DNA of 64,000 nucleotides from Chryseobacterium sp. MEBOG06 (GTDB taxonomy: Bacteria > Bacteroidota > Bacteroidia > Flavobacteriales > Weeksellaceae): contig NZ_CP084580.1 in NCBI RefSeq assembly GCF_021869765.1, positions 1,612,001-1,676,000 of the forward strand, written 5' to 3'. The notes below the pieces were generated by a model. That model saw only the letters and a program-made list of their open reading frames with translations. It was not told the DNA's origin and did not search any database. The position numbers and the translations under genes were made by a program. This document shows, in pieces, positions 16,914-25,529 of this stretch. Each line of letters begins with the position of its first letter. Position 1 is the stretch's first letter.

Positions 16914-17030
16914 AGACAGGACGAACCAGAAGAAATAGCGAATGCAGTTCTTTTTCTGGCCTCAGAAGAAGCTTCCTATATCCATGGAGCAGAAATAAAA
17001 GTAGATGCCGGAATTTCTGTGATAAGATAA
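16914..17030 (+). pseudogene. Remnant of a short-chain dehydrogenase/reductase gene (C-terminal end only)
   Basis: Directly at the MFS stop, the frame ending at TAA 17028-17030 encodes [20 protein letters not shown] followed by [18 protein letters not shown]. This is the end of classical SDR enzymes (PEEIA...FLAS..ASYITG..I.VDGG). No start codon, Rossmann motif or YxxxK region precedes it, so about 38 codons of a deleted gene survive. The likely history is a deletion joining the MFS gene to the tail of a neighbouring oxidoreductase. Confidence 0.75.
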
Positions 17031-17048
17031 ACCGGAATATTCCAGAGA

Positions 17049-17360
17049 TTATTTCACCTCATTAATCTGTCTGATGATGTTGGTTTTATTTTCTATCCCA
17101 ATATTAAAAGATTTACTTTTCTTAAAACTTTGGTTAGCTTTTTTCATAATGGTTTTATAATCAGTAGATTTTTTTGAAATGTAAAAAACCTGAGCACTTA
17201 TTCCAATAGAAACCCGTGCAAAATCTTCCGGTTTGTCAGGGTCTTCTATAATATTAGTGATCGTAGAATTATTATACCAGGTTAAGTTCTGTGAACTTGA
17301 ATTTCCGGAGCAGGATGCAATCATAAAAAATAGTAATAATAAGTATGATAAGGCTTTCAT
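17049..17360 (-). CDS. Small hypothetical lipoprotein
   Basis: A 103-residue protein with a short signal sequence and a clear lipobox (MIASC, Cys17), then a Ser/Asn-rich linker and a basic C-terminal half. I recognise no domain. It lies downstream of the protein-glutaminase gene on the same strand but is separated from it by a terminator hairpin at 17381-17416. Confidence 0.65.
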   Translation of the reverse strand: MKALSYLLLLFFMIASCSGNSSSQNLTWYNNSTITNIIEDPDKPEDFARVSIGISAQVFYISKKSTDYKTIMKKANQSFKKSKSFNIGIENKTNIIRQINEVK

Positions 17361-17380
17361 AAGGTAAATTATTAATTAAA

Positions 17381-17416
17381 AGCTCCTGCAACTGATCAAT
17401 AATCAATGCAGGAGCT
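17381..17416 (-). terminator. Rho-independent terminator of the protein-glutaminase gene
   Basis: A perfect 10-bp stem, AGCTCCTGCA (17381-17390) with TGCAGGAGCT (17407-17416). It lies just after the stop of the protein-glutaminase gene on the minus strand. Confidence 0.8.
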
Positions 17417-17429
17417 ATATGAAAAAGAA

Positions 17430-18407
17430 TTAAAATCCGCAATGTCCTACGCTAGGTGCAGGAGATGGTGAGCAGCCTGAAAGTGATGAGAAGGTAGTCA
17501 GAACACAATTCGTATTCACATAATTATTGTCATACAATAGAGAACCTGACGGGCTTCTGTAGTAAACATTTCCTGCTGTGTTAGCAAAGGATGAAACAGA
17601 AGTGGAACCGCAGGTAGAATTAGTACATGCACTTCTCCAAGCTGTGTCAGTCACAGGTCCGGTTGAAAATAATGAAGGATCTATTATCCTTTTTTCCACT
17701 ACTCCTGAAGCATTTTTAAAGCTTACAAGTATGGCAACGTGATATACCCATGATACACAGCAGCTACCGGTAGAAGCTCTAAGATTTCCATATACAAACT
17801 GCTTTTCACAATCATACCCTGCATTGATCAGGATTTGTCTCATTTTATGAGCCCTTGCATAGCAGCCATCTACCGGATATTTGAACGTAATACATGGTGA
17901 TGATGCTGTAGAAGTTCCGCATGACTGGTTTTTAATCTGTGCAAAAAGGCTGTTTAAAGTCGCAAGGTCCGGAATAACAGAAGCAAGTTTATTACTCTGT
18001 CCCTTCTCTGTTTTTTCCTCTTTTGTGAAAGCAGATTTGAAAAAACGGATATCTTCCTCTGTTGCTTTTTCTACTTTTGCAATTTCATTGGTATTGGATT
18101 TAAGGAAAATGTGAATTGGTGACTCATCTTTTACAGCCTGTTGAATCATGGAAATGTAGCTTTCATTTTCTTTGCTGTCCTTTATTTCATAAGGCTGTGC
18201 TGAAATAATAAATGAAACTTTGAACTTCCCGTTTTCTTTTTCTATCCCTACCGGAACAGTTCTTCCGAAGTCTTTCATGCCAATTTCAGAAGACTCCTTA
18301 GAGGTTAAATTTTGATCCTGACCAGCGCTCGAATCTGAGCAGGCATTGAATGACAGCATGGTCACGAATACCATCATGGATAAAAGGAATTTTTTCATAA
18401 TTCTCAT
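17430..18407 (-). CDS. Protein-glutamine glutaminase (protein deamidase), prepro form
   Basis: A 325-residue prepro-enzyme; the start could also be the Met three codons in (18398). A signal sequence ending near FNAC is followed by a propeptide of about 115 residues (DFGRTVPVGIEKENGKFKVSF). The mature part begins at LASVIPDLATLNSLF (residue 141) and is 185 residues, the same length as the C. proteolyticum enzyme. The Cys-His-Asp triad is visible at mature positions 42 (DGCYARAH), 83 (YHVAIL) and 103 (IIDPSL), and the many cysteines suit disulfides. It converts glutamine side chains in proteins to glutamate outside the cell. The propeptide blocks the active site until removed (family knowledge). 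Confidence 0.95.
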   Translation of the reverse strand: MRIMKKFLLSMMVFVTMLSFNACSDSSAGQDQNLTSKESSEIGMKDFGRTVPVGIEKENGKFKVSFIISAQPYEIKDSKENESYISMIQQAVKDESPIHIFLKSNTNEIAKVEKATEEDIRFFKSAFTKEEKTEKGQSNKLASVIPDLATLNSLFAQIKNQSCGTSTASSPCITFKYPVDGCYARAHKMRQILINAGYDCEKQFVYGNLRASTGSCCVSWVYHVAILVSFKNASGVVEKRIIDPSLFSTGPVTDTAWRSACTNSTCGSTSVSSFANTAGNVYYRSPSGSLLYDNNYVNTNCVLTTFSSLSGCSPSPAPSVGHCGF

Positions 18408-18766
18408 AGTTTGGTGGTTAATGGTGTTTTTAATGAACTTAAAAATTTAATAATAGTTCACTATTTTGTGATAATAAAAGTAGCAAAAATTAGAACACAC
18501 GCAAATATTTTTTCATAAAATTTTAAATATCATTATTAAATTGGTAATAAAATGAAATTTTAAGGTAATGTCTTTAATTTTAAGATAAAAATATTTCTAC
18601 GAATGTGGGAAGAAAAAAAGGTAAACATCAGATTAAAAGACTAATCCAAAGAAATAGAAGAAGAATGCCAGAGTGTATATAATTCTGATAGGCTGTCTGA
18701 CATTCGTAAAAAGCTGAAATCAATGTGATATTGATTTTTTTTAGAATACGGTTAATAAATAAAAAA
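18408..18766. other. AT-rich intergenic region upstream of the protein-glutaminase gene
   Basis: About 360 bp without a convincing gene. A near-consensus minus-strand -7 element (TACTTTTA) lies near 18473-18481 and could drive the protein-glutaminase gene. The rest is AT-rich sequence in which I see no RNA or repeat. Confidence 0.5.
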
Positions 18767-18801
18767 TTCCCTATACATCAATAACAGGAATGTATAGGGA
18801 A
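18767..18801 (-). terminator. Rho-independent terminator after lipB
   Basis: A 12-bp stem, 18767-18778 with 18790-18801, with six A residues (18761-18766) on the plus strand giving the U tract of the minus-strand transcript. It ends the trp-lipB run. Confidence 0.88.
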
Positions 18802-18808
18802 AAGTTTT

Positions 18809-19543
18809 TTATATTGATTTGTAGATTAACTCAGCCTGAAAAACATCTGCAAAATGCTTTCTTATTTTCGCTTTAATATCTTCCATTTCTTCTGGTGCCA
18901 GCTCTCTTTCAAGCTCTCTCTTCAAAGAAGTTACCTGCTTATCTTTGATACCACATGGAATAATGTATTCGAAATACCTCATATCTGTATTTACATTCAA
19001 AGCAAAACCGTGTAGTGTCACCCATCGGGAAGCTTTTACACCCATTGCGCAGATCTTTCTGGCATAAGGCTTTCCTGGATCCAGCCAAACCCCGGTTTCT
19101 CCCTGTGAGCGCTCTCCTTTGAGGCCATATTCAGCAATTGTTCTGATAATCACTTCCTCCAGATTCCTCATATACAGATGGATATCGGTAAAGAAGTTTT
19201 CAAGATCAAGAACAGGATAACCCACAATCTGCCCGTAACCGTGGTACGTAATATCTCCGCCGCGATTGGTTTTTACATAGGTAGCTTCAAGCTCTTTCAG
19301 CTTATCAATACCGGCAAGCATATTTTCTTCATGTCCGCTTTTTCCTAAGGTATAAACATGTGGATGTTCCACCAAAAGAAAATGATTAGAAGTGGTAATG
19401 TGCTGCTCAGCAGGTAAATCCCTGTTTTTAATTTTAGTATCAATAATATTTTTCATCAGCATTTCCTGATATTCCCAGGCAGGCTGATATTCTTTGATTC
19501 CTAAATCTTCAAATTCTACGGCTTTATTCTGATTTGTATTCAT
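18809..19543 (-). CDS. lipB: Octanoyltransferase (lipoate biosynthesis)
   Basis: A 244-residue LipB. Conserved parts are NHFLLVEHPHVYTLGKSG, TNRGGDITYHGYGQIVGYPVLDL, then GVWLDPGKPYARKICAMGVKASRWVTLHGFALNVNTD with the catalytic lysine in RKICAMGV, and FEYIIPCGI with the acyl-cysteine. It moves octanoyl groups from ACP to the lipoyl domains of dehydrogenases. It is 31 bp downstream of trpA and could be co-transcribed, but it also has its own -7 element (TAAATTTG, plus 19560-19567), so independent expression is likely. Confidence 0.95.
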   Translation of the reverse strand: MNTNQNKAVEFEDLGIKEYQPAWEYQEMLMKNIIDTKIKNRDLPAEQHITTSNHFLLVEHPHVYTLGKSGHEENMLAGIDKLKELEATYVKTNRGGDITYHGYGQIVGYPVLDLENFFTDIHLYMRNLEEVIIRTIAEYGLKGERSQGETGVWLDPGKPYARKICAMGVKASRWVTLHGFALNVNTDMRYFEYIIPCGIKDKQVTSLKRELERELAPEEMEDIKAKIRKHFADVFQAELIYKSI

Positions 19544-19574
19544 TTCAATTTTTGATATACAAATTTAGTGAATT

Positions 19575-20309
19575 TTACCCTTTTATGGAATGGATAAAAT
19601 CTATAGCAGTCTTCTTCCAGTCTTTATCCTGTAATAATATATTGACAAAAGCTGTTCCGATAATTCCTCCATCGGCTTTTTCGGTTACATTTTCAAAATC
19701 TTCTCTTGACTTGATTCCAAAGCCAATCATCACAGGGTTTTTAAGAGGAAGAGCAGCTAATCTGTTCAGGTAATTTTCATTTTTCAAAACAGCATTTTCA
19801 TTTCCTGTAGTAGAGGAAGAGCTTACAGCATACAAAAACCCCGAACTTAAAGAATCAAGATACAAAATTCTTTCATCAGAGGTTTCCGGAGTAATAAGAA
19901 ACGTAAAATTAAGATTATACTTTTTTAAAACCTGCTGGTAATTTTTTTCAAATTCAATTGGAGGAAGATCAGGAAGGATCAATCCTGAAACACCGCTTTC
20001 GGAACAGGCTTTACAAAATTTTTCAAATCCAAAGCTTAGAACAGGATTGATATAGCCCATTAAAATGATGGGAATTTTTATTTTGTCTTTAATTGTTTTT
20101 AACTGAGAAAGAAGCTTTTCTATTGTCATTCCGTTCTGCAAAGCCAGCTCGTGCGCTTTCTGAATAACAGGTCCGTCCGCTACCGGATCAGAATAAGGCA
20201 TTCCAATCTCAATCATATCTGCTCCGGAATCCTGAATAAGCTCTATAATATCAGCCGTATTATCCAATTGCGGAACACCTGCTGTAAAGTATATGTTTAG
20301 TTTTTTCAT
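19575..20309 (-). CDS. trpA: Tryptophan synthase alpha subunit
   Basis: A 244-residue TIM-barrel protein. LNIYFTAGVPQL opens the barrel. The catalytic acids are the Glu in GADMIEIGMPYSDPVADGPVIQ and the Asp in GLILPDLPPIEFE. FLYAVSSSSTTG and PVMIGFGIKSREDFENV build the phosphate-binding end. It splits indole-3-glycerol phosphate and hands indole to TrpB. It is the last trp gene. A 98-bp spacer with imperfect inverted repeats separates it from trpB. Confidence 0.96.
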   Translation of the reverse strand: MKKLNIYFTAGVPQLDNTADIIELIQDSGADMIEIGMPYSDPVADGPVIQKAHELALQNGMTIEKLLSQLKTIKDKIKIPIILMGYINPVLSFGFEKFCKACSESGVSGLILPDLPPIEFEKNYQQVLKKYNLNFTFLITPETSDERILYLDSLSSGFLYAVSSSSTTGNENAVLKNENYLNRLAALPLKNPVMIGFGIKSREDFENVTEKADGGIIGTAFVNILLQDKDWKKTAIDFIHSIKG

Positions 20310-20407
20310 GTTTTTTTCTTTTATTGTATTAAAGTATCATGTACTGTGTAAAATGTAAAAAGTATAATGATAAATTAGAAATACATAGTACATTTACATC
20401 CGACATT

Positions 20408-21586
20408 TTACAGATTTTTCAAATACGTCTCCATATCCTTATCACCTCGTCCGCTCAGGCAAATGACTATAATATCATTTTCACTGAATTTCTTTTTATC
20501 CAGAACCGCGAGTGCATGAGAGCTTTCCAATGCAGGAATAATCCCTTCCAGTTTTGTCAGTTCGAATGCACATTTTAAAGCTTCATCATCATTGATACTG
20601 AAAAATTCTGCACGGTTTTCTTTGAATAGATGTGCATGAAAAGGCCCGATTCCAGGATAATCCAGTCCTGCTGAAATAGAATGGGGCTCAATAACTTGCC
20701 CGTCCGCTGTTTGCATCACAAGGCTTTTGCTTCCGTGAAGCACTCCCAGAGTGCCCAGAAATGTGGTGGCAGCAGATTTTCCTGAATGTACTCCCAAGCC
20801 ACCGGCTTCAGCGGCAATGATCTTCACTTCTTTTTCATCCACAAAATGATAAAAAGTTCCTGCAGCATTACTTCCTCCGCCTACACAAGCGATCACATAG
20901 TCAGGATTTTCCCTTCCTATCTTTTCTTTTAGCTGTTCTTTGATCTCCTTTGAAATAATACTTTGAAATCTTGCTACAAGATCAGGGAACGGGTGAGGGC
21001 CTACCACACTTCCGATCACATAATGAGTGGTCACAGGATTATTAATCCAGTCTCTTAACGCTTCATTCACAGCATCTTTTAATGTTTTAGAGCCTGAGGT
21101 GGCTGCAATAACTTCTGCTCCCAGCATTTTCATTCTGGCAACATTAGGAGCCTGTCTCTGAATGTCTACTTCTCCCATATAGACAATACATTCAAGACCA
21201 AGCAGGGCACATGCTGTAGCGGTAGCAACCCCATGCTGTCCTGCTCCGGTTTCTGCAATAATCCTGGTTTTGCCAAGACGCTTTGCCAACAGAACCTGCC
21301 CCAAAGCATTATTGATTTTATGAGCTCCCGTATGATTGAGGTCTTCTCTTTTTAAATAAATTTGAGTGTTGTATTTCTTACTTAGATTTTTAGCAAAATA
21401 AAGAGGAGTGGCCCTTCCCACATAATTGGTAAGCAAATCCTGGTATTCATTCTGAAAATCTTGAGACTCTATGATGTCAAGGTAGTTTTTTTGAAGTTCT
21501 TCTACATTCGGATACAGCATTTCGGGGATGAAAGCTCCTCCAAATTCTCCATAATATCCATTTTCATCGGGGTTTTTATAATTCAT
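20408..21586 (-). CDS. trpB: Tryptophan synthase beta subunit
   Basis: A 392-residue PLP enzyme. The PLP lysine is in [46 protein letters not shown], and the cofactor-binding [12 protein letters not shown] and [16 protein letters not shown] segments are intact. The start [21 protein letters not shown] is typical of the TrpB1 class that works with TrpA. It condenses indole with serine. The gene starts 4 bp after the end of trpF. Confidence 0.97.
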   Translation of the reverse strand: MNYKNPDENGYYGEFGGAFIPEMLYPNVEELQKNYLDIIESQDFQNEYQDLLTNYVGRATPLYFAKNLSKKYNTQIYLKREDLNHTGAHKINNALGQVLLAKRLGKTRIIAETGAGQHGVATATACALLGLECIVYMGEVDIQRQAPNVARMKMLGAEVIAATSGSKTLKDAVNEALRDWINNPVTTHYVIGSVVGPHPFPDLVARFQSIISKEIKEQLKEKIGRENPDYVIACVGGGSNAAGTFYHFVDEKEVKIIAAEAGGLGVHSGKSAATTFLGTLGVLHGSKSLVMQTADGQVIEPHSISAGLDYPGIGPFHAHLFKENRAEFFSINDDEALKCAFELTKLEGIIPALESSHALAVLDKKKFSENDIIVICLSGRGDKDMETYLKNL

Positions 21587-21590
21587 TTCT

Positions 21591-22847
21591 TTATTCTTTA
21601 GTGATTAAATAAGCATTGTTTTGATCGCTCAGCTGACTGAGCAGTTCTTTTCTTTTTTCTGAAACATGAAAAATTAAAATATCATCATCTTCAGAATTGA
21701 TCCATTCAGAATCTATACTTTCTTTGATGGCTTTAGCCTTGTCATATAAGAGTTCAATACTGCATTTTTCATAAAACGGGCGGAGTTCCTTATGACAGAA
21801 CCCTAAAGTTTCAATATTTTCCCGGACCACATGCTGCCGGAACAGCTCAACAAGTTTTGCTCCGTATCCTTTTTTCTTATATGCAGAAACAAGTCCTACA
21901 GCTTCTGCAAACGATAGTTTTTCTCCTGATATTTCCAGGGCAAAATCAAAATTAAGACGGATAAGTGCCAGTATATTTTCATGAAGATCCAGCAGTAAGT
22001 GAAACTCAGATTTGTTGAAAAACATACGGAAATAATCTGGCTTCATGGTGTCCCAGGAAGAGATATTCCATAACTTTAAGATATGCTCTGTCTCGATTTC
22101 CGTTAAGTCTTTTGCCTGTTTGATCTGATATTTCACAGTAGAGGATGTGGGAGTCTTTATGGGGAATGAAGCTATGAGTTTTTCTATTCTGCTGGTATCT
22201 TTATTACCAGGTTCTGTTTCAAATTTTGAATTGATATCCAGAGCAAATGGTTTCTGCTTGAGATGTTCAATATTTCCAATGTTTTCTTCTGAAATACCGC
22301 CGCTCAGGAAATAGGGAAGTGGGATTTCAAAATCATTTAACAAGGTCCAGTCGAATTGCTTTCCCGTTCCTCCGAAGGCTTTGCTGTCTGTGTCGAAAAG
22401 GTAGTAGCTGATAGGCTGAGGATGGTCAGTTTCTGATTGATTTTTAAAAATCTGTATTATTCTATTTTTGCCCTCTGCAGTATTACTGCCGATTCTTATG
22501 ACTTTAATGATTTTAATTTCAGGCTTTAATTTTTCTCTTAATTCAATAATAAAATCATTACTTTCATCACCATGAAGCTGAATAAAATGGAGTTCGGCTT
22601 TTTCAGCGATCTCTACTATTTTATTAATTTCTTCATTTACAAAAACACCTGTTTTCCCATGATGGTCGATCTTTGAAATGTCTTCTAAAGTCAAATGATT
22701 CAGAACATATCTCGGAGATTTTTCATAGAAAATAAAACCAAGAAAGCTGACTTTCATTGCGATAAGATCCTCAATCTGGTTCAGTTTCGTTAAACCACAT
22801 ACTTTGAGATGATAAGGGAGGCTTCGGTTGGCAGGTTGTGCGTTCAT
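21591..22847 (-). CDS. trpF: Phosphoribosylanthranilate isomerase fused to a GNAT-like domain
   Basis: At 418 residues this is twice the usual TrpF length. Residues 10-215 are a full TrpF barrel: KVCGLT with catalytic Cys17, [55 protein letters not shown] and [16 protein letters not shown] with the catalytic Asp. After a PIKTPTSS linker, residues 230-418 look like a GNAT acetyltransferase: [23 protein letters not shown] carries the acetyl-CoA loop pattern, and [12 protein letters not shown] matches the usual late FYEKxGF. The frame is continuous with no stop or shift. The second domain's substrate is unknown. It sits inside the trp operon between trpC and trpB. Confidence 0.88.
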   Translation of the reverse strand: MNAQPANRSLPYHLKVCGLTKLNQIEDLIAMKVSFLGFIFYEKSPRYVLNHLTLEDISKIDHHGKTGVFVNEEINKIVEIAEKAELHFIQLHGDESNDFIIELREKLKPEIKIIKVIRIGSNTAEGKNRIIQIFKNQSETDHPQPISYYLFDTDSKAFGGTGKQFDWTLLNDFEIPLPYFLSGGISEENIGNIEHLKQKPFALDINSKFETEPGNKDTSRIEKLIASFPIKTPTSSTVKYQIKQAKDLTEIETEHILKLWNISSWDTMKPDYFRMFFNKSEFHLLLDLHENILALIRLNFDFALEISGEKLSFAEAVGLVSAYKKKGYGAKLVELFRQHVVRENIETLGFCHKELRPFYEKCSIELLYDKAKAIKESIDSEWINSEDDDILIFHVSEKRKELLSQLSDQNNAYLITKE

Positions 22848-22929
22848 ATTGTGTGAAAGTTAAACGTTCTGTAACATTTTGAAAGATTGATCATTCATTC
22901 TCAATTTTAATTTTCAGATTAGCACATTT

Positions 22930-23703
22930 TCAGATTTGTTTGGTAAACTCTTCAAATGCTTTGGCAGGATCTGTGTTTTTCATGAAATATTCTCCCATCA
23001 GGAAGCTGTCGAATCCCTGTTCTTTTAAATAATTAAAATCCTCAAGGTTATAAATACCACTTTCAGCAACTGACAGAATATCTTTTGGAAGAAGATTTTT
23101 TAGTCTGACAGAATGCTGAAGATCTACTTTGAAATCTTTTAGATTCCTGTTGTTAATTCCGACAAGATCTACGTTTGAATTGCAGTGTTTCAGTTCCTCT
23201 TCAGTATGGATTTCCAATAAAACCTCCATATTAAGCTCATGGGCCAGATCCGTAAATTCCTGAACCTGATTGACCGAAAGACAGGAAGCAATAAGTAAAA
23301 CAACATCAGCTCCGATACTTTTTGCCTCATAAAACTGATATTCATCAATCATAAAATCTTTTCGCAAAACCGGAATGTTGATCTGATTTCTTACACTCAG
23401 AATATCATCAAATTTTCCTCCAAAGAAATCCTTATCCGTTAAAATGGAAATTCCGCTGGCACCAGACTTTTCATAAGCTGAAACGACCTCTAATGGCTGT
23501 GCATTGTTATTGATGATGCCTTTAGATGGTGACTGCCTTTTAAACTCAGCAATAATTCCATTTTTATTCTTAACCGATTCTTTCAGGGAATAGGTTTTTC
23601 TTTCAAAAAACTCAGCGTCCTTTAACTGCTCAATGGAAGAAATGATTTTTGCCGCAGCTACTTCTTCTTTTTTTCGTTCAATAATTTTATCCAGTATAGT
23701 CAT
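22930..23703 (-). CDS. trpC: Indole-3-glycerol-phosphate synthase
   Basis: A 257-residue TIM barrel. MTILDKIIERKKEEV is the typical start. GIIAEFKRQSPSKGIIN contains the catalytic lysine and SPS motif, and VLRKDFMIDEYQFYEAKSIGADVVLLIAS, VDLVGINNRNLKDFKVDL and SVAESGI follow in order. It closes the indole ring from the isomerised anthranilate derivative. Spacers of 82 bp to trpF and 137 bp to trpD are unusually long for this operon and contain simple repeats. Confidence 0.96.
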   Translation of the reverse strand: MTILDKIIERKKEEVAAAKIISSIEQLKDAEFFERKTYSLKESVKNKNGIIAEFKRQSPSKGIINNNAQPLEVVSAYEKSGASGISILTDKDFFGGKFDDILSVRNQINIPVLRKDFMIDEYQFYEAKSIGADVVLLIASCLSVNQVQEFTDLAHELNMEVLLEIHTEEELKHCNSNVDLVGINNRNLKDFKVDLQHSVRLKNLLPKDILSVAESGIYNLEDFNYLKEQGFDSFLMGEYFMKNTDPAKAFEEFTKQI

Positions 23704-23723
23704 TTGTTTGTGTTAAGGTTTTT

Positions 23724-23836
23724 GAGTTGAAAATTGAAAGTTGAGAATTGAGAGTTACTAAAGCCCGTAAGCTATCTAAGTTTTCCATTTTCATTTTCAA
23801 TTTTCAATTTTCAATTTCTCATTGTTCGTTTTCAAC
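23724..23836. repeat. TTGAAAATTGA-type imperfect inverted repeat in the trpD-trpC spacer
   Basis: A run of ttgaaaattgaaagttgag units on one arm faces cattttcaattttcaatttt units on the other, so the RNA can fold into a long AT-rich hairpin. A similar pair of arms occurs at 50507-50680, and shorter related arms lie near 25520 and 61500. Confidence 0.55.
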
Positions 23837-23840
23837 TTTC

Positions 23841-24869
23841 TTAGTTAATCAAAAGTTCAAAACTGTTCAGTGCTTTTCCGCTTTTCAGACTTTCCTTAGC
23901 TAATAGAAGACAGTTTTCATAAGTCCCGAATTTTTGGGTGTGGTGAAGTGCTACAGAAGCGTTGGCCAAAACCACAGAATTTTGCTGTTCGGTACCATTG
24001 CCTTCAAGAATATTTCTAAATATTTTCGCAGTTTCCTGGATGCTATTTCCTGCTTTAATATCTTCCAATGTCACCGGATTGAAACCCAGATCTTCGGCAG
24101 AATAAATTTCCTCACCGCTCTTGGTAATTACCTTACTGTCATGGGTCAGACTTATTTCATCATAACCATCCAGACCATGTACAAGAATAAATTCGGGATC
24201 CTCTTTTTGCAGGAGATACTGATAGATTCTTGCAATTTCCAGATTGTAAACTCCTATCATGGAAAATTGAGGTTTTACAGGATTTACCAATGGACCTAAG
24301 AGATTGAAAAACGTTCTTAATCCCAGTGATTTTCTCAACACTCCAACCGATTGTAAGGCAGGGTGGAAGTAAGGAGCGTGCAAAAAGCAGATGTTAGCCC
24401 TCTCAAGGTCTTCATTAAGCTGATCAGAATTATTTTTGAACTCATAGCCCAGCTCTTCCAGAACGTTGGACGAACCTGTGGTGGTGGAAGCCCCGTAATT
24501 GCCATGTTTTGTTACCTTCTGTCCTGCTCCGGCCACCACAAAGCTGGCCAATGTAGAGATATTGATTGTATTTTTTCCGTCACCTCCCGTTCCTACAATA
24601 TCCATTGCATCCCGGGCATCAATATCAACAGAAACAGCCATCTGCAGTAATGCTTCTCTAAAGCCTTCCAGCTCTTTCAGGGTGATATTCCGCATCAGGA
24701 AAACGCTGATAAAAGCGGTTACTTCTGCAGCATTGAATTTATTCTGTGCAATTTCAATCATCATCGCTTTTGCTTCGGGTTTTGACAAAGTATGATGGTT
24801 GAAAAGGTATTGTAATATTTCTTTCATTTGGGGAACTTTTATTGATGATGGGATTTCTGTTGTTTTCAT
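23841..24869 (-). CDS. trpD: Anthranilate phosphoribosyltransferase
   Basis: A 342-residue enzyme with the phosphoribosyl-binding DIVGTGGDGKNTINISTLAS segment, KHGNYGASTTTGSSNVLEELG, HAPYFHPALQSVGVLRKSLGLRTFFNLLGPLVNP and HGLDGYDEISL, all matching TrpD. It joins anthranilate to PRPP. The start overlaps the stop of trpG by 4 bp, so translation is coupled. Methionine at codon 14 is an alternative start but would break that coupling. Confidence 0.96.
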   Translation of the reverse strand: MKTTEIPSSIKVPQMKEILQYLFNHHTLSKPEAKAMMIEIAQNKFNAAEVTAFISVFLMRNITLKELEGFREALLQMAVSVDIDARDAMDIVGTGGDGKNTINISTLASFVVAGAGQKVTKHGNYGASTTTGSSNVLEELGYEFKNNSDQLNEDLERANICFLHAPYFHPALQSVGVLRKSLGLRTFFNLLGPLVNPVKPQFSMIGVYNLEIARIYQYLLQKEDPEFILVHGLDGYDEISLTHDSKVITKSGEEIYSAEDLGFNPVTLEDIKAGNSIQETAKIFRNILEGNGTEQQNSVVLANASVALHHTQKFGTYENCLLLAKESLKSGKALNSFELLIN

Positions 24870-25468
24870 TGTAGAAGAAAGTTTTTAATAATGACTTCTC
24901 CTTCAGGGGTCAAGATACTTTCGGGATGAAACTGTACGCCATGTACATCGTAGGTTTTATGCTGTAAAGCCATAATCATTCCGTCTTTATCTATGGCTGT
25001 GATCTCGAGTTCTTCAGGGAAATCTGCTGTATTGACGGCCCAGCTGTGGTATCTTCCCACCTCAAGGCCTGACCTTAGATCTCTGAAAAGTTTTGTATTT
25101 TCTTTTACCAGCTCTGTGGTAGTAGCTACCCCATGAAAAATCTCCGACAGGTTGATAAGGCTGCCTCCAAAGGCTTCCGCAATAGCCTGCTGTCCAAGGC
25201 ATACTCCAAGAATACTTTTTGTAGGTGCATATTTTTTGATTAAATCTAATAATATTCCTGCTTCTTCAGGAATTCCGGGGCCGGGAGATAAGATTATTTT
25301 GTCATACTGATCTACTTCTTCCAGAGTTATTTTATCATTTCTCACCACATCTACTTTCTGATTCAGAATCCTTTCAATGATCTGAACAAGATTATAGGTA
25401 AAGCTGTCATAATTATCAAAAACAAGAACTTTAGGCTGTGCTGGCTGAGTGTTTATAGTGTTGTCCAT
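24866..25468 (-). CDS. trpG: Anthranilate synthase glutamine amidotransferase subunit
   Basis: A 200-residue class I glutaminase. VLVFDNYDSFTYNLVQ begins the domain, and ILSPGPGIPEEAG forms the oxyanion region. The triad is Cys in ILGVCLGQQAIAEAFGG, then His and Glu in VHGVQFHPESILTPEG. It supplies ammonia to TrpE. Such proteins can also serve para-aminobenzoate synthesis, but the position between trpE and trpD fixes the main role. Confidence 0.95.
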   Translation of the reverse strand: MDNTINTQPAQPKVLVFDNYDSFTYNLVQIIERILNQKVDVVRNDKITLEEVDQYDKIILSPGPGIPEEAGILLDLIKKYAPTKSILGVCLGQQAIAEAFGGSLINLSEIFHGVATTTELVKENTKLFRDLRSGLEVGRYHSWAVNTADFPEELEITAIDKDGMIMALQHKTYDVHGVQFHPESILTPEGEVIIKNFLLQ

Positions 25469-25529
25469 TTTTTATTTTTTTATTTGTTGGTGTTGGTTTG
25501 TAAAATTGTATGTTTCCTGTTTGAAATTT

